Source: Dipetalonema caudispina
Lineage: Eukaryota; Nematoda; Chromadorea; Rhabditida; Onchocercidae
DNA length: 64,000 nucleotides
NCBI GenBank assembly: GCA_013365325.1
Contig: JABVXV010000020.1
Span: 372,001-436,000 of the forward strand
Reading direction: 5' to 3'
Part shown: positions 39,385-51,673 of the stretch, piece by piece
How positions within the stretch are numbered: position 1 is the first letter of the stretch
How the letters are laid out: the number at the start of each line of letters is the position of its first letter
The notes under the pieces: model-generated
Told to the model about the DNA's origin: nothing
Databases searched by the model: none
What the model saw: the letters and a program-made list of their open reading frames with translations, nothing else
Made by a program: the position numbers and the translations under genes

Positions 39385-42300
39385 CGCAACAACGGATGGT
39401 GTTGTTGAGGTTCTGATTGCCACATCGCTAAGAATGACAAGACGAAAACAAAAAGTGCAAATTTTGCAACATTTCCTAAAAGACACATGCAATTATCGCA
39501 ACATTCCACCGATTCATCGCTAATTTGTAAGCATAATTCATTTTTTTGACAAATAAGAAAGAAAGAAGCAAAATAGATTGTTCGATTAATTAGACTATTA
39601 TTATCGCAACTTTAAGGTATTAATAGTGAAGGTATGTATGTATGATAATCACAGATTCACTTAACTTTTTCATCTTTACTTTTTGACAATCTTTATTGTT
39701 CTACGGTGAAAACTGTACTTGTCGTATTTTTTTTTTTTTCTTTTTTTTTCGGAATATTTTCTTGTTGTAGAAATATAGGACAATCTGTCAGCATGTTTTT
39801 TTAAAAAGTTTAATATTTATACTTTCAACTTTATAAATTGGATTATGCAAGTTACATTTCGTCAACTTATATCCTTCTACTGTAACGTGTGCTTCACACA
39901 TTTACTTAAACATAATTAGTTCTCTTTTAAGCATGTTATATATTTAACTTTGATCATTGCTAAACTATCTATAATTAATTAAGAGATTTCTTATAAATCT
40001 TTTTGACATTAACATTGAAAATTGTAAATGCATGTTAAGTGAATTATTGACAGCTATTCTTGTTTTGATATAACTGAAATATAGCAATCTTAATGAAAAG
40101 TAAGGCATGCAAATGATACATTAATTCCTATTTATCAATCACTTATGATACTGTATGACAATTTTTAGAATTAATTTAAAAAAATCTTTTCATTTTTAGT
40201 AGTATCTGATGATGTTTTTACAGTAATCATTGTTGCAGTTATTTTGATTCGATATTAACAAGACGAAATATTCAAGCAAAGAATTAAATGTTAAGTAATA
40301 CTACTACTGGTGACAAGTCTATTTCTTTTTTTTTTTTTTTCTATATTTTTCATCAGTTATTTTCGATTTAATTTCTTTTTTTAATTTTTTTTTTTATTTT
40401 TTTTTTTTTTTAACTAAGTCAAATTTGATGTTAAATAAAGAAAGCTATTCACATAGGAAGTAATAGATTTATGAAATTATGCCCATAATTTAGTAATTAT
40501 AATTCTAATTATTCTGGACCAACCTTTCATTCTATTGTTGTCATTGTTGCTCCCTCCCCTCTCCTTTGTGCCAGAAATCCCCGATAAGAAGATAGTATCG
40601 GGGAGAAAGAACAGGATGGTAAGAAATGAGGGACATGGTATGTTCGTGTGTGGTCTCCTGTCCGATACTTTCCTTTCTTATTTTTTCCTCTCATCGTTCT
40701 TTGCATCACTCTTACGACAAATATTTTTCCAGACATTTTTTTTTTTTTTTTTTTTTTTTCTTTGAACGTAAATTTTTTGCATTCTTAATTTTCCCATATT
40801 TGCTTAGAAAATCTGCGCCTTTTGTTATAGAAACAGTGGGATGAAAGTAAAAATTTTTGCATATTTTTTTTTTCAATAATTTATGAGATAAAAATGCTAT
40901 AAATAAAATATTTTCTTTGACTGTATTATTGATAAGATTATCATCTAACATTTATCATTGATAATTTGTTCATTCTATTTTATCATCATTGAAATTATTT
41001 GATTGATATAACTTCTTTAGAGATAAAGTAATTAAATAAATGATAGTAGACATGGATACTAATAAGATTTTTTTTTAAAAAATATTTAAAAAACTAACCA
41101 TCAAAATATGCTGCTAAAGATTGTTAAACTTTTGATGATTCAAATCATTTCCAATTCTTTGGCAACACTGTTTCAAGCATTTATAGGCCTAGTACTTGCC
41201 AAGCTTCCTTGAAACTTCTTAAATGTGTAACATTTGCTATTCCTTATCATTTAATTTGATTATTTTCATTTTTCAAAAGACTATACTGTAATCATTTAAT
41301 TTTGATCTTATCTATCTAATGCATATAAATTATGATTTCTCTTCAACATATTAAAAGATAGAAACAGTTTGTTAGATGCGCAAATGTTATTAGTACAGTT
41401 GGCTAATGTAAATGCAAAATTTTAGATGTGATATATTTGAAAATGGAAATTAGAAGTATGCGAAGCTGTTTAAAAAGTATTGCAGAAGGATTTTTGTTTG
41501 TAAAAGTTGATTATAGGTTGTTCAGAAGTTTTCAATCATGCTATAATGCAATTGAGAGTTAAAGAAACATTTCAGTGATGCCATGAATTTTTTCGATGGA
41601 AGGAGCCGATGCAATGCATGTTTCCTTGCTGCTATAAGTCAATTTTATTAATCATAAATCAATTCTTGAAAATATTTGACAAAAAAGCGCATAGCAATAC
41701 TTCAAATTACTTTTTATTAGATTAGGAACTATGAATTTAGTGATGTTAATTTGGAAATTTTCATTCAATCATTAAATATTTCGGTGTATATTTTGATTGA
41801 AGAAGAATATGTGGGAAATCAAATATATCAATACTATGATAATTAGTAAAAAGAACTCTTTAGATCTTAGTTATCAATTGTAGCAGTACTCAAATTAAAA
41901 AGTTGTTGTAAAAGATAGGATTGCAAATGTTAGATTAAAATTTTAAAATTTAAAATGAAATTTAATCCCTTGTAATATATTAATGAACATTTATCCAGTT
42001 GCTGCTGTCAGGTGTATAAATGTGAGCAAACGGATTAACAGATGCAACTTTTTGAAAAGTGCATTTATTTTCCAAATTTGTTAAAGGTACTTCTAGTGTT
42101 GATTGGAGGTAAAAGTCTGTTAAAGAAGAAAAGAGAATGAGAAATAAAGGAAACAATAATATGCCCAGAAGAGAGGAATTTCAGGAAAATGCTGTGAACT
42201 GGACAAAAACGATCAAATGAAACTGCTAATTTATTATACAGAATAAACGGAGGCGCAGAGTGACAATTAAGCATTTGTGAATCCCTCCTTTTCATAATGA

Positions 42301-45300
42301 ATGATATATTGTATACATATATGATTAATTATACCTGAGAGGTTATTCATTGCATCCATGTGAGAGAGATGCCTACACTGAAAGAAGGAAGGGTAAGGTA
42401 TAATGCGATTACTGTCGTCATCAATGCCAAACTGTGCGATACCCATTGAACAACGTCGTGTGGGGCCTTCAACATTCATTTGGAACAAACATTTCAAAAA
42501 AAAAAAAAAAAAAAAAAAGAAAAAAAGAAGAAAAAAAAAAAAAAAGCTTGCATACATAAATAGAAGAATGAGCATAGAAACAGACAGATACATATATTGA
42601 AATTGAACATTAAAGGCAAACAATCAAAGGCAGCAACAAAAGACGAAGTAATAAATAAAAGGGAAGGACGAGATGAAGTGAAGGATACGGAAGTGAACCT
42701 TCACAATTACCATTTTCATGCCGACAGACAAACCGAAGAAACAAAGGAAAAGAACGGGCCTTCGAAGGCCACACACATATTGTAAACACAGAAAAATTTG
42801 GTGGAAGCCTTTCGCTTCCTAATTTCACAAAGGATGAAATGTGATAGGAAAGAAAGAGGAGGTGATGTCTTCTAAATGAAAGAGAATTCTCGAATAGTTT
42901 CCTCTAACAACACACTCTTTGAATGATAACTAACGAAATTGTTGGAGTTCGTAATGTGTTGTTGAAATAGCGCCTCATCTTTTTCATTCATCCATCTATC
43001 GATGATGAAATGAATGAAGACTTCTCATTCCTCCTCAAAATGTTCATTATCTTATCAGATGAGAATGAAATTAAAAATGATCATTACAAACAATCATAGT
43101 ACCAATCATACATTCTGTATACTACGGTAAAAGATAAATTTATGGATACTGTCACTTTTCCGTTTTACGCTAAATTGAAGAAGAACTACTGCATCGAAGA
43201 TTATGCTGTATCATTTTTATTCTGGGGAATATTCATGGATAAATTAGCAATAGGATAGTTGTTAGATTCTGATATTATGAATTCTGATTGATGAAATAAC
43301 TGGAAGAATTTGAATGATATTAGCTGTAAAGAGATGTTACATCAACGGTATTTCCGTTCGGGAAATGCTTCAAACATTCAAATTAACGCCATTTTATTCA
43401 AAGCTAAAATTCCATTCGTAATGGTTTCACTAACGAACATTATTGCGCATTCTGGAAAATACTTATCCATTAAAGAAATACATTCATTTTACAAATCACA
43501 AGAACGATTCATTTTATGATGAATTGAAATAGAAAGCAAAAAAAAAAAAAAAGAGTTTTATTTACGAATCGTCAGAAGTAAGCAAAACGAAATGAATTGT
43601 GCAAAAAATTTAGTGAATTTTTACAAATTTCGTAGCATTTTTTAAATTCGACATTTTTAGTTTCATTATCACTCTACAAGTCTGACCCCAATATAAGAAC
43701 AAAATTATTTGATAAAACGAAAATTTGAAAGGACAAAAGATTCAAGTGGAATTACTAATGAAGAGAATAATATTTGACTCTGTTAAGTGTTCCGGAAAAG
43801 ATGAAAGGTATGCAATACAACGATAGTGCGAACAATTAATATTGCTTTTTAAGAAAATATTTTCATTTGTTTCATTAAATCTTCAAACTTTGGTCCTTCC
43901 TATCTGTTGTAGAAGTTATGTTCATTTTTTCATTTTCTGTTGTTAATTTGAACAAAAAAGAATAAATCCTGGAATTAGTACGACAGTTGGATTGAAATTT
44001 TAATCAGATTGAGCATTACATATGATTATCAAGAGGATAATCTTTAACCGGTTGACCTCAAAACTTAATTAATGTTAAACATAAATGCTTGCATATAATG
44101 ATAATGTAGTATTAATGTCAAAAATTTCATAAAGAAAGAGAAAGGGAAGAAATAAATATTAATGTTATCAATGATTTCTAATATACCAAGCAAACTAATT
44201 AAGAATTCCATATAAATGAGTTCATAATGAATTCATTCATTTAGTTTGTTCATTGTTCATTTAAGTAATCCACTGCAAGACATTTGGCAATTTTTAGCAA
44301 AATTTATGCAGCAAAAAATTTTTTGCACTTTAACTTACATACAAATCATTTAGTACATTCATGCAGTGCAGTTTTTTTTTCTTTTTTTTTTTTTTTTTTG
44401 CAAACTCAATGCAACATATATACCAGTTTGCGGATGTATAAAACTGCAGCTGCAAATGCTCCTAGGTGGGAAAATGCATAATTTATCTCTGGAACTTAGT
44501 CTTTGTTGTGATCTCTTGGCTATACTAAAATATTGCACATTTTACGCCATATTATCACAACGACAGATCATTTCATAGGAAGGAATTGAAAAATGTTGTG
44601 TGACATTTTGCAGATTTTTCCTCTCTCATTTGTGCAAGTGCTTAATTGTTATTATAAATTATCCTGCCTTGTTATTACACTCTACTAAAAATAATGGTTT
44701 CAATCGATGGGTCGCAATTGGTATACGAATTATGAAGAAGGTGTGGCAATGAGGAAAAGTTATGGCAAAGTTGCGTAGTGTTGAAATTGATAGGTTAAAT
44801 TGATGTATCTAAAGCTTTTCATTGCACAAGAATTTTGCACAGGCTTTTTCAAATATTGATAGTAGCCTATTCTTCCATGATAGATACAGGAGCCAAAGGA
44901 TCAGCAAAAAAAAAAAAAAAAAAAGAACTGGCATCTACAAATTCAATAGAAATTACATTTAGACACATACAGACAGACAAAAGCATATCTCGGCCTTTGG
45001 CCTAACGTCCTTCTTCCGATCTGTCTAATATTCATGCTGTCGGTATATATCCGTGTCCGTATGCCCTGCCGATCAGAATATTCAACACCGCATCCTCATC
45101 ATCACCATCTCATCACCACCATCATTACATTATCATCACATGTTACATGATCGTGTTGCAGGAAGAGAGCAGGAACAGTCAGGAAAACTGCATCGAAGCA
45201 ACTTCAAAGACACCGTTGGGGGTGGTCGTTCCAGTTTCATTTTTGTTTTGAGGCGGAGCTGCAGCTTCCCTTTAATCATTTCATTCTTCGTCACCATCAT

Positions 45301-45781
45301 TCCCGCGTTCTATATACCCTGATATCATTCCTAGAGCCATATAGTCCAGAAATTATTCCCCGGAAGGAAATATCTCGGAAATTTTATAGATTCCGTCAAT
45401 TATCCACTATATCTGCAGCTATTGCTCCGAATTTGATGAACATTGCTGCAACGAACAATATTTTCAATTCCATCCCCACTCATTTTGCAACACTGAATGT
45501 GTCAGCCGAATAGTTGCACTCGGAACTCTCGAAATTGTACCTGTTCATTATGGACGAAAAGGAAAATAATCAAAGTTAGTCAGCAGGAAACTGCGAAATT
45601 TTGCAAATCTGAACTATTTTTAACTATTCATTAACCATAAAATAAGTATGAATCATTGACTGGTACGACAAGCTCAATATTTTGGCCCGGAAAAGAAATG
45701 AAGCGGTAGAAGGGATAACAAAAGGAATGAGCCTCAATCTTTTAATTATAGGAATAATCAAATTTTCCCATGAAATACATA

Positions 45782-46297
45782 TATCTTGAAATGTATAAAT
45801 TATATTACCAACACTATAATGCATACTACGATATTTAATCTTAACTTAAAATTTGCTTCTAATGTTATTAAGCAAATGAATAAAAATTTAGTCTGAAATG
45901 CAAACTAAGTATTTTGTGTCTTGTCCCCTACTACTGTAAATTAAATTTTTAATTGATTATGCAAAATACCTCATCAGATGCTGCTCAATAAGTTAGTGGA
46001 AAATGATTGAGATCTTATATTTAGTTTCCATAGAAGAATAAAATCTCAACAATTCACGGTTATCGAAGTGATCCTACTCATTCTTATTTGTTACAGCAAA
46101 AGGGTTCAGACTTTGATTGACGTATTTTGACGCTTGCTTTCTGCTCTTAGTCCATCAACGTAAATTTTAATTTAACTTAGCTAAGATAAAAAAAAAAATG
46201 TTTTCCCACTCCTCTACAATCATTTGCTTTCAAGTCAAACAATGAGCAAAACCTTCAGATGATTTATTCACTTCACAATTCAAAATTAGGAGAGTAC
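45782..46297 (+). repeat. dispersed repeat, left copy of an inverted pair
   Basis: About 516 bp. The reverse complement of 50223-50729 matches it nearly throughout, for example TTGTCCCCTACTACTGTAAA near 45920, CTCAACAATTCACGGTTATC near 46046 and TGACGCTTGCTTTCTGCTCT near 46129. No ORF and no obvious terminal inverted repeats. The 3.9 kb between the two copies includes nearly all recognised mab-3 exons. Confidence 0.88.
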
Positions 46298-47102
46298 CTG
46301 CTATTATTTTGAATCCTGAATACGGTAAATAGCTTTACATAGCTGATACAAAATTCTGAACCGTTTCTGCAATTAGTTGTTCTCTTTACTATCTTTCTTT
46401 TTAGATTAATTTTTTCAAGTCCTAACTACAACTACGGTTTTAAAAATTTTTTTTAAAGCAAATTTAAAAAAGAAGCCCTCTCAAGGGAAATATAAAATGA
46501 AATTGTTGTATCCAACATAAAATTGCATACTTAATTTTATAAGTGATTTGTTTTTATTATCGTCCATACTTCATTCATCCATCTCAATAATGATCCCTAA
46601 AAGTGTAGCCTAGCAATCTTCATGGTATATTCTGCCTGGGACATTGATTTGCTCTCCTTTTTAACTACATGAAATTAAGTAATTTAGCACAAGCCGTAAT
46701 TTCAACTTGATAAAAGTTTAATTATAAAATTGAAAATGAAATTTCAAACGTTACATCAATTTAACATCAATTAATGTTGGATATTTTTAAAATATTTAAT
46801 TAAATTTTTTTTTTTCTATATATTTCACCTGCAAATAGCAATTAGATATTTTCTCAAAATAGTGAAATGTTATTACCCGAATTTCTCTTTTTAGAAGAAT
46901 TTTTTGCTTATTCATAAATTATACATATCCAATGGTATAGCTGGAAGGCTTTTGCTTTCACTAGTTAAATAAGGTGATCAACAGCACATTGTGTCAAGAA
47001 TTTATGATCGACCAATTCATGACAAAGTTGATTTACATCTGTCACAACAGATTTCACTTCTTCCATTGGCGGTTCCTTTGTCAAGGCTCTTTATCCGTTG
47101 CT

Positions 47103-50100
47103 ATGACCACCACCACCACCACCACCATCACCACCATCACCAAAAATGACTCTCAAGGATTTTGCTACATACATTTCATTGCAATGAAATGTAAGATTAG
47201 GCTTTAGCATTTCATATCATTCTCGATTAAAGGAATAGTTTTCGATATGACAAAAATGTTGTTAGTACAGTTTCACTAAATTTGAAACAGTATTTCATAA
47301 TAAGTGGTAAAAGAAATGATTTATGCAACATATTATACTTCTCAATCATTGTCATACTTTTGAATTATTCATTTGAAAAATTTTTTTTTTTCCAATCCTA
47401 TTCGAAAGATAGAAAACATTAACGAGAAATTTTCAGTAGCAATAATAGCTGAATAAACTGAAATGAAACGCATTTCAATTGAGCGATCGTTTTGAGCTAT
47501 CGAGAAAAAACAGTTTTCCTTTTTTCTTTTTTTAAATAGTATCGAACAACGAATCTAAGCCAAAAGATGGTTGGCACATTTGGTATACCTATCTGTTTGG
47601 TGACGTTCTCCGTTTCATCCTTGTTTGATTTATCTATAGCTGAAAAGAGGTACCATGACTAATTGATGGTTTAAGAAAAAAAAAAAAACGGACGGGGTAC
47701 TTTCGTTACTTCTCAAATTCTGAGTAAAAAAAAAAATTAAAATGAATACAAATTGTTTTTTTTTTTTTTTTTTTTCGAATTCAAATGAATTACTTACGGC
47801 TGTTTGAAATTTACTTTTTTCTTTTCATATGAACATTTGCTGCTTTGTTAGTACAAAAACCACATACATTACATTATTCTGTAACAATTGATTCAGTTTA
47901 GATTAAGCGATATTTTTCTTACAAGTGAAATGCATACTTAAAGCAATTATTTTAAAATTCGATGATTTTAGATAGTTTTGAAAGATATCATAAAATTTTA
48001 AATCAAATTTGGGGTTTAAATTTTTAGGAACATTCTTTAATTCTATTTACATTTTGCTGAAAGAAAGATGATAATGTTGATATATTTAAATTTGTTCACT
48101 CAATATAATTTCAGGTACATCACCTGGAAGTAGTCGGAATAGTAGTTCCGGTGGTTACTCATCGTGTAGCACACCGGAAGAAGTTGATGTTGTCGCATTT
48201 ACACCACGTCCACAACCAGTAAACGAAGATGATCAGAAGCGATATTTTTGTCAGCGATGCTTAAATCATGCTCAGGAACATCCTCGAAAAGGGCATAAAC
48301 CTTTTTGCCAGCACGTTATCGACGTTTATTTTTGTTTTTTCTTCATAGCTTTTTAAAGAAAAATAAATTTAAATTGGAAGATCGCTCTCTTTCTCACTTT
48401 TTCCTAAAATTTTTTTGCCTCATATTCATTATGTAATTAATCCCTAAATGATTTTTATGCACTTTAAAAACTCTTCAAGTTAGTATTTTTCACATCTATG
48501 AAATTTTTTTCCAAATGTGACCTTTCAAATATCCCAAAAATCTGTTATCTTTTAAGTATAAAAATATATTGAATAACAACATTTCATTATAGATCTCTCC
48601 GTACTCTTCACTTATCACTTTGATATCATTCTAATATCATATCCAAACAATTCTCATTCACTTTAATTCTATTCCATGAACTCTCTCTATGCAATATTTC
48701 CTCAGCAAAATTCTTAAATTTTAAAGGGATTATATTTTTGAAAAATAATTTCACTTGAAGTAAAAATTCCATTCAGATATGCCAACTGTGAATGTGCCGA
48801 TTGTCATATGGTGGAAGAACGACGACGATTGAATAATATGTTAAGTTTGAGACGATTGGATCCCAATCATGCAGCAAGTCGTTCAACAACGGGTAAAAAG
48901 ATACGCGATCCGAAATGCGCATTGTGTTCTGCACATGGCAATAAACAACCGCTCAGAGGACATAAAAAAGCGCAATGTCCATTTTTGAAGTGTGGATGTC
49001 ATCTGGTTCGTCTTTTCAATCATCCCGTCCATTATCTTACTTGATGAAAAGAAGGAAGAGGGCATGTTTGCTGAGTAGCTAATTCAATTCAATCTCCTGT
49101 ATTAAAATTTAAAAAAAGAAAAAAAAATCATAACATTGATTTTAAACTTATTTCACTAATTTAAAGTGCAAATGACAATAAATCTGTAAATCTATTCGAA
49201 ATTGGCAAAATAGAATGAGAGGAATTGAGATTTTCCAGTAGAGTGCGTATTGTGATCAGGCGAAGATAGCATGGTGAAATTTTGTCGTTTTTCTATTTTA
49301 TTTTTGATCTTTTATTTTTTTTTTTTTTAATTCAAATTCACTTACTATTTAATACATGGATAAGAAGATGATAAATCTAAAAAATATTTTTAGTGTGGTC
49401 TGGTTGAAAATCGTCGAACACTAATGGCTCGTCAAATAAAGTTACGACGAGATCAACAGAAACAACGAAAAGCTCAACTTAATGCTGCTGCCGCTGCTGC
49501 TACTACTACTACTACTACTACTATTGCGGCTACAACAAACATCCCTACGAATAGTTTAATCATGGAGCAATCAAATTCGGAAACTGAACAAGGTTTCCAT
49601 AATTTATCATTCAAGGAAAGATCGTTATGCTAAGGTTGTAATTAGATCTTTCAATAGATGAGATATTTTATCATTGTAAAGTTTAAATTTCAAATTTAAC
49701 AAATATATTACGAATGATTTTGTTCAGAGCGACTTATTATGCCAGATAATAATACTGGAAAAATAAAAGAACCGGTGCGTGTACCACCACTCCTACCAGT
49801 GTTCCCAAAACCACAAATTATGGAACCCAGACCATCACCAGTCCCAATAATCTTCCAGCCAACTGCGATATTACCTACAGCACCAATGTAAGTTTGGATT
49901 TGGAATTTCTAACTTGCAACAATCAGAGTTTTTTTTTCTTTTTTTTCTACCATAAGGGATACATAGAAGAGAAATGGCAATATATCTATAAGCATGTCAT
50001 GTCAAATATTTAAACAACTTTGTTAGCTTTTTTAACTGAAAATGATAAAGATGCAATTGTAGTTAAACTGGCTGAAATATCAAAGCTTGACCTATCTGTT

Positions 50101-50954
50101 GAATTAGGGAAGAAGCATAAAAATAACAAATTTTCTGGCTGGACCGAAACAATATGTTAATAGTATGATTCAAAAAATCTGCCTGTAGGAGGTTCCATGA
50201 CGATCGTTGAAAAGTTTGACAAGTACTCTCCCAATTTTGAATTGTAAATAAATCATCTGAAGGTTTTGCTCATTGTTTGACTTGAAAGCAAATGATTGTA
50301 GAAGAGTGGAAAAACAGTTTTTTTTATCTTAGCTAAGTTAAATTATAATTAACGTTGATGGACTAAGAGCAGAAAGCAAGCGTCAAAATACGTCAATCAA
50401 AGTCTGAACCCTTTTGCTGTAACAAATAAGAATGAGTAGGATCACTTCGATAACCGTGAATTGTTGAAATTTTATTCTTCTAAGGAAACTAAATATAAGA
50501 TCTCAATCATGTTCCACTAACTTATTGAGCAGCATCTGATGAGGTATTTTGCATAATCAATTAAAAATTTAATTTACAGTAGTAGGGGACAAGACACAAA
50601 ATACTTAGTTTGCATTTCAAATTAAATTTTTATTTATTTATTTAATAACATTAGAACCAAATTTTAAGTTAAGATTAAATCGTAGTATGCATTTTAGTGC
50701 TGGTAATATAATTTATACATTTCAAGATAAACTCATTTCCTGAAAAACTGCGGTGGATTGATTGGTACAAAAAAATATCCAGCATTACTAACTTCTATCC
50801 ACCTTTCGAATTTTTCAGGTTTATTTCACCAATGGATAATATCGATTTGCGGCTTATGTCTCTAAACTATCATCATATGATGAATCCAATACCGTTCCAG
50901 TTTGCTCCTATGTTACCATATGCACCAACATTACCATTTCTATCAGCACCTTAA
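47103..50954 (+). CDS. mab-3: MAB-3-like transcription factor with two DM domains
   Basis: DM (doublesex/MAB-3) zinc-finger transcription factor controlling male-specific differentiation in nematodes. Secure exons: 48116-48310, 48777-49005, 49394-49592, 49728-49887, 50819-50954 (TAA). DM domain 1 spans the first two (KRYFCQRCLNHAQEHPRKGH, FCQ-YANCECADCHMVEERR). DM domain 2 starts in the second and ends in the third (DPKCALCSAHGNKQPLRGHK, CPFLKCGCHL-CGLVENRR, then the basic tail QIKLRRDQQKQRK). Two tandem DM domains are the hallmark of MAB-3; all zinc-binding Cys/His positions appear kept. Downstream are an Ala8/Thr8 run and a Pro/Met-rich C-terminus. The first intron after exon 48116 seems to use a GC donor. 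The 5' end is tentative: the exon at 47103-47190 (ATG, Thr-rich from a CAC repeat, donor ATGAAAT/GTAAG) fits in phase, but another upstream exon may be used. The last intron carries an inverted repeat copy. Confidence 0.9.
48311..48776 (+). other. GC-AG intron in the first DM domain of mab-3
   Basis: To join FC-Q to YANC in frame the donor must be after TTTTGCCA, where the intron begins GCACGT; the acceptor is ATTCAG at 48776. GT dinucleotides nearby give the wrong phase or an immediate stop. The resulting protein keeps the DM Cys spacing (HKPFCQYANCECADC). Confidence 0.7.
49482..49525 (+). repeat. GCN/ACT trinucleotide repeat coding Ala and Thr runs in mab-3
   Basis: GCTGCTGCCGCTGCTGCTAC passes directly into (ACT)n, giving an Ala run followed by a Thr run just after the second DM domain's basic tail. 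A length-variable tract is likely. Confidence 0.85.
50223..50729 (-). repeat. dispersed repeat, right copy of an inverted pair
   Basis: Reverse-complement partner of 45782-46297, lying wholly inside the last mab-3 intron (49888-50818). Differences are scattered substitutions and short indels, e.g. an extra TTTATTTATTTA near 50632. Confidence 0.88.
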
Positions 50955-51673
50955 GAAGGAGACCTCTTCTTCCCATGTATTAATAAATCTGAACAGTTAA
51001 ATTATCAGTAAACAAATCAATGTTAGCTTATAAATTATGCCACACGCACATATATAAATAATAGATTCTTCCCCATTAGTTCTTTATCCTTATCGTATCC
51101 TTTGCTTCAATATTCTTTGGCCAGTTCATTTTATCAAACAAAGCTTTTCGTTTAATTTGCTCGTTTTACTTGTGGCTTCTTTCAACTATGAAGAAGGATA
51201 GGCAATGGTATTCCCCTAATCCGTGATTAAAATTCCAACAAATTCCCTATCATCAGAGAATCCATTAGCCTATCTCTTCTTCCACTGAATTGCTTTTGTA
51301 AGAAATCGGGTCGAACTGGCCTCATCTCAGGCCAATAAACAAAGCAAGTTGCCCTAATGCTTTCCATGTGAATTAATAAGATTTTGAAAATCAGATTTTT
51401 AACTTCATTGGCCTTTATTTTAAAACAACGCATTGGGCATCTCGCTTGAGATTATAAGTGCACAAATGTAAAACTGGTAAAGGTTACTTCATGCTATTTT
51501 GCTTGACGTGCTCTAGCGTCTATAATATATTAATCGTTTGTTTTATCACTGATTCTTTGTTGATGATGTCATTCCCTGTTTAGCATTTCAGAATTCAGAA
51601 ACTCAGTTTCTTTTTTTAATCAATTCAGTTCAATAAACTTTCACATGACAAATCGAAAAATAAAACAGAGAAA

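Larger units (their letters stand above)
36240..47102. other. about 10.9 kb region without a convincing gene, upstream of mab-3
   Basis: No exon with recognisable family sequence on either strand. It holds a 30-bp tandem repeat, very long A/T runs (e.g. 39354-39383, 42497-42545), a less AT-rich block at about 44930-45480, and the left inverted-repeat copy at 45782. Being directly upstream of mab-3, it may contain its promoter, enhancers or a distal 5' exon; that is inference. Confidence 0.4.

Noticed and set aside
42267..42623. 118-codon minus ORF
   Set aside because: Created by a long poly-A/T tract; no domain.
49424..49633. Apparent complete small plus ORF
   Set aside because: It is the third secure mab-3 exon read through into the intron, not an independent gene.
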